Below are positions 53,750 through 63,783 of a stretch of DNA of 64,000 bases, one piece after another. Both the position numbers and the translations under genes were made by a program. Under the pieces are notes generated by a model. That model had not been told where the DNA came from, ran no database searches, and saw only the letters and a list, made by a program, of their open reading frames with translations. The first letter of the stretch is position 1. Each line of letters opens with the position of its first letter. The stretch covers positions 62,001 to 126,000 of the forward strand of contig CAMQYL010000002.1 in the NCBI GenBank assembly GCA_947039275.1, in the 5' to 3' direction. This DNA is from Amulumruptor sp947039275. Lineage in GTDB: Bacteria > Bacteroidota > Bacteroidia > Bacteroidales > Muribaculaceae.

Positions 53750-54751
53750 ATGAAAGTGATTGTTACCGGGGCTGCCGGATTTATCGGATATCATCTTTGC
53801 AAGGCGCTGCTGGAGAGGGGCGAAGAGGTGCTTGGCGTTGATATTGTCAATGACTACTATGACATCGGGCTCAAGAAGGGTCGGTTAGCAGAGCTGGGCA
53901 TTGTCTACGACAATGAGACAGGTACGTACCTGTCGCGCAGCGGGAAATATCCCAAGTTTGAATTTTCTAAAACAGATATCACTGATTTTGATGTGTTTCA
54001 TGCGCTTTGGGCAGCGTTTAAGCCGGATGTGGTGGTGAATCTTGCGGCACAGCCAGGGGTGAGATATTCGCTTGAAAACCCGCGGGCATATATAAAGGCT
54101 AATATTGACGGTTTCCTCAATGTGCTTGAGTGTTCCCGTCAGATGCCTGTGAAGCATCTTGTGTATGCCTCGTCAAGCTCGGTCTACGGTGATAACGCCA
54201 AAGTGCCATTTGATGAGGATGATGAGGTTAAGGATCAGGCATCGATATACGCAGTGACCAAGCGCACCGATGAACTGATGGCGATGGTCTATCACAAGCT
54301 TTATGGAGTGCATGCCACAGGGCTGCGTTTCTTTACGGTCTACGGTCCCTGGGGACGACCCGACATGGCACCTGCGCTTTTCGCTAAGGCGATAATGGCA
54401 GGCAAGCCTATTAAAGTGTTTAATCATGGCAACTTGTCACGCGATTTCACATATATAGATGATATTGTAGGTGGAGTGTTGAAGGTGATTGATCGACCGG
54501 AAGGGTCTCCTAAGGTCTATAACATAGGACATGGAAGCCCTGTTAATCTTATGGACTTCATCTCCTCGGTGGAGAGGAGCCTTGGCATGATTGCTGAAAA
54601 GGAATATACCGACATGCAGCCTGGTGATGTACACACCACATATGCCTCGGTTGAGAAGCTGCGTGATGATTTCGGATATGAAGCATTGACTCCGCTTGAT
54701 GAGGGCATAGAACGGTTCATAGCCTGGTTTAAAGAGTATTACAAACAATAG
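53750..54751 (+). CDS. NAD-dependent epimerase, UDP-glucuronate 4-epimerase-like
   Basis: Short-chain dehydrogenase-type sugar epimerase, 333 residues, expected to turn UDP-glucuronate into UDP-galacturonate. TGAAGFIGYHLCKALLERGE binds NAD; the catalytic YxxxK is in IYAVTKRTDELM, preceded by YASSSSVYGDNAKVPF, and GLRFFTVYGPWGRPDMA is typical of this subfamily. GalE-like activity on other UDP-sugars cannot be excluded. It is more GC-rich than its neighbours, and its stop abuts the next ATG. Confidence 0.9.
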   Translation: MKVIVTGAAGFIGYHLCKALLERGEEVLGVDIVNDYYDIGLKKGRLAELGIVYDNETGTYLSRSGKYPKFEFSKTDITDFDVFHALWAAFKPDVVVNLAAQPGVRYSLENPRAYIKANIDGFLNVLECSRQMPVKHLVYASSSSVYGDNAKVPFDEDDEVKDQASIYAVTKRTDELMAMVYHKLYGVHATGLRFFTVYGPWGRPDMAPALFAKAIMAGKPIKVFNHGNLSRDFTYIDDIVGGVLKVIDRPEGSPKVYNIGHGSPVNLMDFISSVERSLGMIAEKEYTDMQPGDVHTTYASVEKLRDDFGYEALTPLDEGIERFIAWFKEYYKQ

Positions 54752-55825
54752 ATGCACGTGGTGTTTCTGCTCCCGAGTCCGGCGGAAGGGCCTACGGGGG
54801 GATACAAGGTGGTAATGGAGCATGCAGGGCGCATGGTGGCTGACGGTCACCGAGTGACGGTATGCTATGCTGGCAGTATATTTTATCGCCAGAAACCTCT
54901 GAAATTCAAGTTGTCAGGCGTGGTGAGGTATGTGCAGAAGTATTTCCGGGGCTATTCTTATGGCAAATGGATGGATATTAATCCACAAATCAAGGAACGG
55001 CTTACATTCTCGCTCAACTACTGCCATGTGCCGAAGGGTGCTGACAGGTATATAGCTACTTCGCCATATACTGCATGGTATCTCGACCGTTACCCAGTGG
55101 ATGCGGACAAAAAGTTTTATTTCATCCAGGGTAAAGAGGATTGGGGTCCCGGTCTCCGAGCCATTCTGGATGATACCTATCATATGTCTTTAAATAAGAT
55201 AGCTATAGCTACATGGCTCAAGGACATGTTGAGATTTCAGTATGCCGAGGATTCGGTATTGGTATGCAACGGCTTTGATTTTGAATATTTTAAAATGTCG
55301 GTTCCAGTTGCTGAACGAACCTGTCCTATTGTGAGCATGCTATGGCACGATATGCCGTTGAAGGATTGCCAAATGGGATGGGATGTTCTTCGGAAGGTCA
55401 AAAACGAGGTTCCTGACCTGTTGGTGAAGATGTTCGGGACACCCGAGCGTCCTGACTTTTTGCCAGACTGGGTAGAATATACACGATGCCCTTCACGCGA
55501 AGAACATAATGAGATATACAATTCATCACAGGTGTTCGTAGCCACCAGTCGCTCAGAAGGGTGGGGCTTGACTGTGGGAGAGGCAATGATATGCGGCGCA
55601 GCCGTGGCATGCACCGACTGCGGAGGCTTCAAAGAGATGGCTACTGACGGAGTGACGGCTCTGATTTCCCCTATAGGTGATGCGGACGCAATGGCATCCA
55701 ATATTATAAAGTTGCTCAAGGATGACAGGTTGCGGACTCGCATTGCCCACCAGGCTGCGAAAAACATTCATCGTTTCACCTGGGAAACCAGCCACAAATC
55801 CATGATGGAGGCTCTCCATCTCTAG
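54752..55825 (+). CDS. Glycosyltransferase family 4
   Basis: GT-B retaining enzyme, 357 residues, with VVFLLPSPAEGPTGGYKVVM at the N-terminus, and in the C-terminal Rossmann domain VFVATSRSEGWGLTVGEAMI, where the E-x7-E catalytic pattern is expected, followed by CGAAVACTDCGGFKEMATDG. The start codon follows directly on the epimerase stop, so the two are likely coupled. Confidence 0.92.
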   Translation: MHVVFLLPSPAEGPTGGYKVVMEHAGRMVADGHRVTVCYAGSIFYRQKPLKFKLSGVVRYVQKYFRGYSYGKWMDINPQIKERLTFSLNYCHVPKGADRYIATSPYTAWYLDRYPVDADKKFYFIQGKEDWGPGLRAILDDTYHMSLNKIAIATWLKDMLRFQYAEDSVLVCNGFDFEYFKMSVPVAERTCPIVSMLWHDMPLKDCQMGWDVLRKVKNEVPDLLVKMFGTPERPDFLPDWVEYTRCPSREEHNEIYNSSQVFVATSRSEGWGLTVGEAMICGAAVACTDCGGFKEMATDGVTALISPIGDADAMASNIIKLLKDDRLRTRIAHQAAKNIHRFTWETSHKSMMEALHL

Positions 55826-55862
55826 GGACATGTCGTGGCATGTCCGCGAATTATTATGACAT

Positions 55863-57758
55863 ATGAATTTAGCTTCATTTGATATATTTGACACTGCTTT
55901 AGTGCGTCGCTGCGGACGTCCTGATATAATATGGCGGCTGATGGGCGCCAGATTATGGCAGGAAGATCATTCACAGGCTGAGGCATTCTATAACTGGCGT
56001 TCATGTGCCGAGAAAGGAGCATTTGCTACGATTGACTCCATATACTCGTCAGCTGAGGCGGAGTGCTTTGCCCCATACACTGCGGAGGCACTTAAGCAGG
56101 CTGAGATGGATGAGGAAAGCCGTCAACTCTGCGTCAATCCTCGTGTGAAAGCCATTATAGATGATCACCGCGAAAAAGGAAACAGGATAATGTTTATCTC
56201 CGACATGTACCTTCCGTCGGCTTTCCTTGCCGATATACTTAGGCGTGAAGAATGTCTAAAGGGAGATGAGGAGGTAGTTGTGTCATGTGAGGCTGGAGCA
56301 TGCAAGCATCAGCATGGCAAGCTTTATGCCGAAGTCGCAAAGTCAGACATAGCACGTCAGGTTGACAGCTGGATGCACTATGGCGATAATCATTTCAGCG
56401 ATGTCCGCTATGCTCGCAAACAAGGCATAAAAGCCGCGCATGTGACAGCTCCCTTTACTGACACGGAGCAGGGTTGGATAGACATGTCATCATCGCTCAG
56501 AAACGGATGGCAGATGTCGGCACTGGCAGGCATAGCGCGTAATGTACGTCTCAGCTTCGGTGATACAGCAGCTGTACGGCTGGCTGCCGATTATGTAGCT
56601 CCAGCATATATACCTTATGTGCAGTTCGTTATCGAGGAAGCTAAACGCAAGGGCATAAAGAAGCTCTATTTCCTCAACCGTGACAGTTACATCTTGCTGA
56701 AGATTGCCGAACAGCTCCCACACGAGGGTATAGAGCTGCGTTACCTCTACGTATCGCGCCGATCGCTAATGGTGCCGTATCTGAGAGAATGTCGTGATGA
56801 GGATTATATTGCTATAGCTGACCGTAACAATCTCATAGGGCGCGATTCAGATCATCTGCTGTGGCAGTTGCAATATACACGCGAGCAGTTGCTGAAAGAT
56901 TATGGCGTGGAGCTGCCGTTTGTCCGTATTGTCAATGCTTCACAGCAGCAGCAATTTATGGACACACTGTTTCGCCATGACCGTTTTACTCCCGACTTCA
57001 AGAGGAGAGCAAACGACCAGTTTGAGTTTATCAAAGAATATTTCCACCAGGAGGGGTTGCTCGATGGTGAAAAAACAGCCATGGTCGATGTCGGATGGCT
57101 CGGGACATCGCGTCTGATGATTAACCGCCTACTCAAGGATTGTGGAGGAGTGGCCACCACATTTTTCTATATGGGAGTGCGTCGCGATGTGATTTCTCCA
57201 TTAGAAGGAAACTACATATCATATTTCCAGCCTGGACAACTTGACACTAATGCCACGGCTCTTATTGAGAACTACTTCTCCGCCTCCCCCTATCCGTCAG
57301 CTGGGGCATATGCACGGGATGCAGAGAGCGGAAAGATTATACCTGTGTTCTCTGACAATGGCACCATGACGGAGACACCGATAGTCAGAGCCAATGTTGA
57401 AGTATCCTCAGCAATGGCATCTCAGATTACACAGTCGCGTCTTGGTGACAGCAGTACAATGTTTCAATGGGCTGCCGATTCGCTTGATACTGTCTCTCAT
57501 CTCAAAGCCGATGATATCGACTTCACCCCTCTGCTTGAGGCAGATGCCTTTGATGGAAATCCTACGGCAAAAAAGCTCTCAGCCATAGAGGTATTTAAGA
57601 TTGCATTTTTGGGAGACCATGTCACTATATTCGAACCAGCCAGTCTGCGATTGAGTCTTGGCAGGAGTTTTGCAAACAAAGTGATGTCACTCAACAGGCA
57701 TAGTGCAAGACTCAGGCGCTACTTATATAAATTAAAGACTGGATTCAGGGGTGCTTGA
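55863..57758 (+). CDS. COG5610-like HAD-family protein of polysaccharide loci
   Basis: A 631-residue protein with an N-terminal HAD domain: FDIFDTALVRRCG (nucleophile D7, acid D10), FISDMYLPSAF (S113, D114) and HYGDNHFSDVRYA (D175, D180). The C-terminal two thirds have YLNRDSYILLKIAEQ-type FLNRDSYILLKIAEQLPHEG, VSRRSLMVPYLREC and a conserved-looking MVDVGWLGTSRLMINRLLKD. Such proteins are common in capsule loci, with unknown substrate; a phosphatase or phosphotransferase acting on a sugar is a guess. It lies 37 bases after the GT4 gene. Confidence 0.72.
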   Translation: MNLASFDIFDTALVRRCGRPDIIWRLMGARLWQEDHSQAEAFYNWRSCAEKGAFATIDSIYSSAEAECFAPYTAEALKQAEMDEESRQLCVNPRVKAIIDDHREKGNRIMFISDMYLPSAFLADILRREECLKGDEEVVVSCEAGACKHQHGKLYAEVAKSDIARQVDSWMHYGDNHFSDVRYARKQGIKAAHVTAPFTDTEQGWIDMSSSLRNGWQMSALAGIARNVRLSFGDTAAVRLAADYVAPAYIPYVQFVIEEAKRKGIKKLYFLNRDSYILLKIAEQLPHEGIELRYLYVSRRSLMVPYLRECRDEDYIAIADRNNLIGRDSDHLLWQLQYTREQLLKDYGVELPFVRIVNASQQQQFMDTLFRHDRFTPDFKRRANDQFEFIKEYFHQEGLLDGEKTAMVDVGWLGTSRLMINRLLKDCGGVATTFFYMGVRRDVISPLEGNYISYFQPGQLDTNATALIENYFSASPYPSAGAYARDAESGKIIPVFSDNGTMTETPIVRANVEVSSAMASQITQSRLGDSSTMFQWAADSLDTVSHLKADDIDFTPLLEADAFDGNPTAKKLSAIEVFKIAFLGDHVTIFEPASLRLSLGRSFANKVMSLNRHSARLRRYLYKLKTGFRGA

Positions 57759-57767
57759 AATTTAGGC

Positions 57768-58628
57768 ATGATAGGCGTAGTAATTCTCAATTATAATTCG
57801 ATGTCGGATACTCTAAAGTGTATCGAGTATCTGACAAAGCAGACAGGTGTGGATCTTGACATCATCGTCATTGACAATGCATCTGCATCCCGGCATGATG
57901 TAGATGCGTTGAGAACGGCTTGTGATGTCAAAAACATCAGATTTCGGGCTGAGCAGCACAATAGAGGATACAATGCCGGCAACAACGTAGGCATCCGCAT
58001 GGCTTTAGAGGATGGTTGCGATGCCGTGATGATTGCTAATCCGGATATGGAATTCCATGACACAGAATATATTGCCACTCTTTACCACGAACTGATGAGC
58101 CGTCAGGATTGCGCTGCTATCAGTGGGGCTATAGTTTCTCCGGAAGGTCGGTTTCAGACACCTATGAAGCGTGATGACTCATGGGTTGCCAGTTTGTCGT
58201 GGATACGTGATATAATAGGGCTGCGTAAGAAGTCTCAGGGAAATTGCGATGATTTCATAGATAATCCTGAGAACTCACATCAGTGTCATAAACTCAGCGG
58301 ATGCTGTCTGATGCTTCGCAGCGATTATCTTATGGCTAATGGGCTTTTTGATGAGAATTTTTTTCTGTACTGCGAAGAATCTGTCTTGTCACGTCAGATA
58401 GAGTCTGCAGGTCGTACAATGTATTATACACCTGAAGTCCAAGCAGTTCATCGCCATGTGTCAGATGAAAAAGGAGATCCTCGTCCTCGTTTCCGTCATT
58501 GGCGTGATTCTCGGCTTTATTTCATACGCCATTATAGCAATTGGCCATGGTATGGACGCATGGTGGCTGCATTGTCGTTCAGAGTATATGCTTTCTTAAT
58601 GATATCTATTAACAGCATCCGACGATGA
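57768..58628 (+). CDS. Glycosyltransferase family 2 (rhamnosyltransferase-like)
   Basis: A 286-residue GT-A enzyme of the WbbL/RfbF type: VVILNYNSMSDTLKCIEYL, IVIDNASASRHDVDALR, NRGYNAGNNVGIRMALEDGC, and MIANPDMEFHD with the DxD-like NPD. SGCCLMLRSDYLMANGLFDE and FLYCEESVLSRQIESAGRTM are typical. The stop overlaps the next start by four bases. Confidence 0.92.
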   Translation: MIGVVILNYNSMSDTLKCIEYLTKQTGVDLDIIVIDNASASRHDVDALRTACDVKNIRFRAEQHNRGYNAGNNVGIRMALEDGCDAVMIANPDMEFHDTEYIATLYHELMSRQDCAAISGAIVSPEGRFQTPMKRDDSWVASLSWIRDIIGLRKKSQGNCDDFIDNPENSHQCHKLSGCCLMLRSDYLMANGLFDENFFLYCEESVLSRQIESAGRTMYYTPEVQAVHRHVSDEKGDPRPRFRHWRDSRLYFIRHYSNWPWYGRMVAALSFRVYAFLMISINSIRR

Positions 58629-59389
58629 AAAAAACAGCTGGTATATCATTGATGTGCTGTTATAATGACATGACAGAGGCCCGGCATATGCTGCTGGATT
58701 CGATAGATTCAATCATGGTGGATTTGCCATTTGAGTTGGACGTGCACATGATCGACACACAAGCAAAGAGTTACAAGTCTGCTGCGGAAGCATATAATAA
58801 AGAGGTCGCGTTGCATCGTGATGATTTAAAAGATATTCTCGTATTCTGTCATCAGGATATAAGTTTTCCGGATTCCCGATTGTTGTGTCGTATATATGAT
58901 GATCTGACCTTTAAGCCGTCTCAGATTCTCGGTGTTGCAGGTATGCCGTCAGATGGTAGTCCGGTGTCTAATCTGAAATATAAGTCTGATGATGGATATA
59001 TAACCCGATGTCAGCTTTCTGAGAAGACAGCCGTGGTCACCCTTGATGAATGTCTGATTGCCATGCACAAAGACGTATTTATGTCAATGAAATTTGACGA
59101 GAATATCTTGAAGCATTGGCATCTCTATGCTGTAGACATATGTTATAATGCCAGGCTTAATCATGGGGTAGAATCATATGTCCTGCCAGAGATGACATAT
59201 CATAAATATTCGGCAGACAAGGGGCAGGGGACCGATAATACTTTCTTATGCGAGATTAACAATCTTGCCACCAAGTACAAAAACAAAGTAGATGTTATCC
59301 GTACGCCATGTTATATCTTGCCGACATCTTTCTTCCCACGATGGAGGCAGCTGTTGCGGACTATGGCGAAAAATCTGATTGGTAGATGA
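58625..59389 (+). CDS. StrF-like glycosyltransferase-domain protein
   Basis: A 254-residue protein matching the StrF/Glyco_tranf_2_5 group: ILVFCHQDISFPDSRLL, GVAGMPSDGSPVSNLKY, TLDECLIAMHKDVFMSMKFD and HWHLYAVDICYNARLNHG. Members sit in polysaccharide and antibiotic loci; the donor is unknown. ATGA overlaps link it to the genes on both sides. Confidence 0.85.
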   Translation: MKKTAGISLMCCYNDMTEARHMLLDSIDSIMVDLPFELDVHMIDTQAKSYKSAAEAYNKEVALHRDDLKDILVFCHQDISFPDSRLLCRIYDDLTFKPSQILGVAGMPSDGSPVSNLKYKSDDGYITRCQLSEKTAVVTLDECLIAMHKDVFMSMKFDENILKHWHLYAVDICYNARLNHGVESYVLPEMTYHKYSADKGQGTDNTFLCEINNLATKYKNKVDVIRTPCYILPTSFFPRWRQLLRTMAKNLIGR

Positions 59390-60447
59390 ATGCCATGCCT
59401 CAGACCATCAATACCTCAAATCGCCGTCTGGCATACTTAGATATAGCCAAAGGTGTGGCGATTGTCAGTATCGTCCTGCTACATTTTGCCACAGGCTTTA
59501 TCCCTCCTTATGTCAATGTGTTTATCAGTTCGTATATGATAAGCATGTTTTATGTCACATCAGGCTGGGTCAATGCCATGCAGACCCAGCAGCCGTTTAA
59601 GGTCTTTCTCCGTAAGCGTTGGCATCAGCTCGGAGTCCCATATATTGCCTGGACGCTTATAATACTCGCTTTTGATCTGATCTTGTGGATTTTCGGTTAC
59701 TACGATACTTACTTCATAGCTCGCGAGGTATATAAGTCTGTGGTGTTGCGAGGTATCGGCACCCTGTGGTTTCTTCCGGCTCTATTCGGTGCGGAAATAT
59801 TATGGTGGTGGACGCGTGACTGCTATCCACGGGTTCGATGCGTCATAGTCACAGTTGCAGTGGCTCTGTTCATATGGTATTATCAGACCTTGCTGGGACC
59901 TCGTGACACTCTTGCCATGAGCATCAAGGAGGCTCCCTTTAGGGTCATATATAGCATAGCTACGGCATGGTTAGGGATTGCTGCCGGCTTTTGTTTCCAT
60001 CGCTATGTGCTGAGATGGATACAACTTTGTCATAAAATGGCAGTATTAGTAATAGGATTGTTGATTGTTGCAGCCGGATGGTATTGTGCACTATGGCCGC
60101 CGGTGCCTCTTTATTGGAGTTTTGGAGCTCCGTTGCTTGAACCGATAGGATTGATACTGATTATAATGTCAGTTGAAACCAGTCCCATATGGCGATATTT
60201 CCATTATTGGGGACGAAATTCTATGGCTTTGATGGTGACCCATTTCAGCATATTGATTGTGCTGTGTGATGTTACAGTCCGGCTTATATGCGGACATCCC
60301 ATGAAGGGTGGCTGGATTGCTTTTTCATTGTTTTGTGTGACCATGATTGCCGAATATTTCATAGCCGAGTGGTTGTCACGCAAATATCCGAAAATTTTAG
60401 GAATCAGAAGAGATAAAACGAACTCTCTGCAAGATAAAACAGTATAA
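59386..60447 (+). CDS. Acyltransferase family 3 (second of three)
   Basis: A 353-residue, multi-spanning OafA/WecH-type enzyme. RRLAYLDIAKGVAIVSIVLL then HFATGF places the conserved His in helix 1; LRKRWHQLGVPYIAWTLIIL and LRGIGTLWFLPALFGAEILW are typical. It is coupled to the StrF-like gene. It likely O-acylates the glycan. Confidence 0.9.
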   Translation: MNAMPQTINTSNRRLAYLDIAKGVAIVSIVLLHFATGFIPPYVNVFISSYMISMFYVTSGWVNAMQTQQPFKVFLRKRWHQLGVPYIAWTLIILAFDLILWIFGYYDTYFIAREVYKSVVLRGIGTLWFLPALFGAEILWWWTRDCYPRVRCVIVTVAVALFIWYYQTLLGPRDTLAMSIKEAPFRVIYSIATAWLGIAAGFCFHRYVLRWIQLCHKMAVLVIGLLIVAAGWYCALWPPVPLYWSFGAPLLEPIGLILIIMSVETSPIWRYFHYWGRNSMALMVTHFSILIVLCDVTVRLICGHPMKGGWIAFSLFCVTMIAEYFIAEWLSRKYPKILGIRRDKTNSLQDKTV

Positions 60448-60464
60448 TGCTATTATAACATCAT

Positions 60465-61766
60465 ATGACCTACATTTCCGTCATTTTTTCCAGCATCTGG
60501 CATTTCATAAAAGGCTTTTTCCAGCTGAAGAACTATAACTGGACCAATGCAGTCCTGTTCATGATTGTATTGATGGTAATCCAGTATTATCCATTGGAGG
60601 GCAGTGCGGGCGTAAGCCCTGTCAAGGTGGCAATGATGTCAGTTATGCCTATAATTTTTCTTGCCAATTTTAACATCAATAAGGCGGTTGTTTTTGGCAC
60701 TATGTATTGGCTATGGATATTTTTTACTGCCTACTTTTTACATTCGTCGACGTTCAGATCAAGCACCGTCATGTATTGTGCCATGTTTGTTGTTTCTTTC
60801 ATGGTGTTTTACACCCTTGTTTACCACAAGCATGTTTTAAACATAGATATATTTATTAATTTTATCAGAGGCTTTATTTATGCTTACACGGGTCTGGCGG
60901 TAGTTCAGACAATTCTGCATGTTGTTGGTATATGGAGTCTTCCATGGATGAATATGCTTATGTGGATTGGGGAAGAAACAGGACAGCGAGTCAATAGTTT
61001 TTCACAGGAACCATCAACATTTGCTCGTACTCTGTGGGTACTTTATTACGCATATTTAAAATGTAATGAATACCTCCAAGGCTCAAAAGTGACTTTTTTT
61101 CAGGCGTTCAGAGGGTCACATCTCATTGTTTCAGCATGTGTATTGCTTGACACCGCATTGATGGGGTCTGCTACGGCATTTATATGCATGGGTATAGTAT
61201 CTCTATATTTTTTGAGAGGCTACTATCTTTTTCTGATGTTGCCTATTTTTTCTGGCATTTTTTTCATCATGAGAAATGCGGAGATAAAACATTTTGAGCG
61301 CGTAGTAGCAATTGCTCAGGCCGCATCTACGATGAATGTCTCAGAAATACGTGATACTGATGCCTCTGCCAATGTGCGTGTCGCTCCATTGATTAACACT
61401 TTGAATAGTTTGACAACAGATATAGAGGATGAAGATTTTTGGGTGGGACATGGATGTGATTATTCAACGCGATTCCGTTATCATGCTGAATTACGAAAGA
61501 TAGGTGATATAGATGATTATGGTTTTGTTGCATATCTTCTTAGCTTAGTGCTGGTGTTTGGCTGTTGTATTCGGTTCCGTTCCATTGCGGCAATAATGTT
61601 CTTTTTAGGAGTCGGGGGTGGTACCACTAACATAGCCTATCTATGGGGACTGCTTTACATACTGAGTGCTACACGGTATTTTTATGACCAAAATCAGCTC
61701 GGATTATTGTCAACTGGATGTGGCCAGTATGGTGCCATAGAATTAGATGAGAAGGAAGAAGATTGA
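60465..61766 (+). CDS. Candidate O-antigen/capsule polymerase (Wzy-like)
   Basis: A 433-residue protein with about 10-11 hydrophobic helices and a large loop between about residues 275 and 360. The loop has DTDASANVRVAPLINTLNSL, FWVGHGCDYS and a following DDYGFVAYLLSLVLVFGC, which fits the R...GxG...DxGF pattern of Wzy polymerases. It sits with glycosyltransferases and is very AT-rich, as Wzy genes often are. Low sequence conservation means the call rests on topology and context. Confidence 0.78.
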   Translation: MTYISVIFSSIWHFIKGFFQLKNYNWTNAVLFMIVLMVIQYYPLEGSAGVSPVKVAMMSVMPIIFLANFNINKAVVFGTMYWLWIFFTAYFLHSSTFRSSTVMYCAMFVVSFMVFYTLVYHKHVLNIDIFINFIRGFIYAYTGLAVVQTILHVVGIWSLPWMNMLMWIGEETGQRVNSFSQEPSTFARTLWVLYYAYLKCNEYLQGSKVTFFQAFRGSHLIVSACVLLDTALMGSATAFICMGIVSLYFLRGYYLFLMLPIFSGIFFIMRNAEIKHFERVVAIAQAASTMNVSEIRDTDASANVRVAPLINTLNSLTTDIEDEDFWVGHGCDYSTRFRYHAELRKIGDIDDYGFVAYLLSLVLVFGCCIRFRSIAAIMFFLGVGGGTTNIAYLWGLLYILSATRYFYDQNQLGLLSTGCGQYGAIELDEKEED

Positions 61767-61793
61767 ATTGTAATCAAAACATGTTTATGATAT

Positions 61794-62741
61794 ATGAAAC
61801 CCATAGCATTTTTTGATCGGCACCGTAAATGGAACAATAAACGCAATCGCATCCTTGACAAGGTCAGATTCTATTCCATATATAATCTGATATGGGATGT
61901 GATTGCTAATGTCTATCTTAAGTGTTATTTTTATTTTACAAAATCCAGATTTTATCTTTCGCGTCCAGATGCGATTCGTTGTTCTGATGTAATTATATCA
62001 TTTACATCATATCCGAAAAGAATAGGCTATGTATGGCAGACCGTAGAATCATTGTTAAGACAGTCGGCATTACCAGAACGTATAATATTGTATCTTTCCG
62101 AAGACCAATTCCCGAAAGGAAACAAAAATCTTCCGACAAGATTATTGAATCTCATGTCGAGAGGTTTGGAAATTAAGTTCGTAGAAGGAGATTTGCGTTC
62201 GCATAAGAAATATTTCTATGCGATGCAAGAGTTTTATGATAAAACCATAATCACCGTAGATGATGATTGCCTTTATCCTGAGGACATTATACAGACATTA
62301 TGGGAGACACATTGCGAATACCCGGATGCTGTGGTCGGAAACCGTGCAAAGCACGTCTATTCTATGATTCCTCGCTATGAACACTGGCCTGCTGTGGATC
62401 ATAGGATGAAATCATTTGATCTGCTTTTTGTCGGGTGTGCTGGAATTTTATATCCTCCGCATACCTTACATTCGGATGTGTTTGATATTCCTTTAATTCG
62501 ACGGCTTGCTTTCTCGGCTGATGATATATGGCTGTCATGTATGGGGCGTCTTAAGAGAACACCAATGGTATCTACTGGATATGATTACCATCATTTGCGT
62601 ACGCTTATACTGGCTGACACTCCTTTGCTTGAAGCCAACGCTAAAGGTGGAGGAAACCAGCAAACTGTGGATAATCTGAATAGCTATTATTTAAAAACTA
62701 TAGGAAAAAGACCATTTGTGGATATGGTAGGAATCAATTGA
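61794..62741 (+). CDS. Glycosyltransferase (GT2/GT-A-like)
   Basis: A 315-residue protein with an N-terminal hydrophobic region, then VIISFTSYPKRIGYVWQTVE, SLLRQSALPERIILYLSEDQ and IITVDDDCLYPEDIIQTLWE, where DDD is a likely metal-binding motif. LLFVGCAGILYPP and AFSADDIWLSCMGRLKRTPM follow. It resembles small capsule glycosyltransferases of uncertain sugar specificity. It lies 27 bases after the polymerase gene. Confidence 0.82.
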   Translation: MKPIAFFDRHRKWNNKRNRILDKVRFYSIYNLIWDVIANVYLKCYFYFTKSRFYLSRPDAIRCSDVIISFTSYPKRIGYVWQTVESLLRQSALPERIILYLSEDQFPKGNKNLPTRLLNLMSRGLEIKFVEGDLRSHKKYFYAMQEFYDKTIITVDDDCLYPEDIIQTLWETHCEYPDAVVGNRAKHVYSMIPRYEHWPAVDHRMKSFDLLFVGCAGILYPPHTLHSDVFDIPLIRRLAFSADDIWLSCMGRLKRTPMVSTGYDYHHLRTLILADTPLLEANAKGGGNQQTVDNLNSYYLKTIGKRPFVDMVGIN

Positions 62742-62773
62742 TTTCAGATTTCGTTTGCGAGCTAAATATTGAT

Positions 62774-63760
62774 ATGGGAACAAATGTAGAAAGACCTCGA
62801 TTAAAATACATGGATCTTGCGAAAGGAATATGTATGATTCTGTTGATATTCAGTCATATAGGTTTTATGTGGGATCACTATGTCATTTATTATTTTTATT
62901 TTCCTGTATTTCTGGTGTTATCGGGTTTTTTTCTTTCATTTGATGTTGATATAAGAAAATTCATTGTAAACAGGTTTAATAAACTGGTTATACCCTTCTT
63001 GTTTTTTTATTTATTGTCTTACTTGTTGTTTTATCTGGGCATTGCACTGTTCCCCGATGTCATGTTGACTGAAGCACGTGGAGTATTAGACATGTTCACT
63101 CAACGCCAATGGTTTAATGGCCCGCTTTGGTATTTGTTATGCCTTTTCTGGACTAGTATTTGGCTGTTCATGATATGTAGGTTGATCCAAAGTGTAGATT
63201 TGCAAATATTAGTGGTATTATTCATAGGCTCGATAGGTGCTACCTTAGGGCAGAAATATATATTTATACCTCTAATGATAGATGTATCCTTTGCTGCGCT
63301 TCCTTTCCTATATTTAGGTTATCTTGTTAAAAATTTTCCATTGCTGTATCCTAGTAAATACGACAAATATGATTTGCCTATAGGAATTTCTCTTTTCTGC
63401 CTCGTCATGTTGCTGTCATGGATTAAGCCTTATAATTGGATTGGCTTCCACACGAATACTGTGGTAGGTAATTATTATTGGGCTCTTCTTGTAGCAACTC
63501 CTGCTGTTTTCTCTGTATTGTTTTTGTGTAAATCAATTAAAACAATTTCTTTTATTACTTTCTTTGGAGCATATTCTATTGTCCCTTTTTCTATTCACCA
63601 TCTCATATACCGTCCAGTAATGGTTATGTTTGATTCTTTTTCGATTCCATACCCATTGTTTTTTACTGCGATAATTACAGTAGTGCTATCGGCTCTCATG
63701 ATTCCTGTCATGATTAAATATATACCCTGGGCCATAGGAATAAAAAAGGTAATCAGATAA
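62774..63760 (+). CDS. Acyltransferase family 3 (third of three)
   Basis: A 328-residue membrane acyltransferase: RPRLKYMDLAKGICMILLIF then SHIGFMWDHY carries the conserved His, and FLVLSGFFLSFDVDIRKFIV follows. The ATG at 62774 is preferred; a TTG at 62738 would overlap the previous gene's end and add 12 residues. Codon use is very AT-rich. Confidence 0.88.
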   Translation: MGTNVERPRLKYMDLAKGICMILLIFSHIGFMWDHYVIYYFYFPVFLVLSGFFLSFDVDIRKFIVNRFNKLVIPFLFFYLLSYLLFYLGIALFPDVMLTEARGVLDMFTQRQWFNGPLWYLLCLFWTSIWLFMICRLIQSVDLQILVVLFIGSIGATLGQKYIFIPLMIDVSFAALPFLYLGYLVKNFPLLYPSKYDKYDLPIGISLFCLVMLLSWIKPYNWIGFHTNTVVGNYYWALLVATPAVFSVLFLCKSIKTISFITFFGAYSIVPFSIHHLIYRPVMVMFDSFSIPYPLFFTAIITVVLSALMIPVMIKYIPWAIGIKKVIR

Positions 63761-63783
63761 TATTAGATTGTATTTGTAAATAT

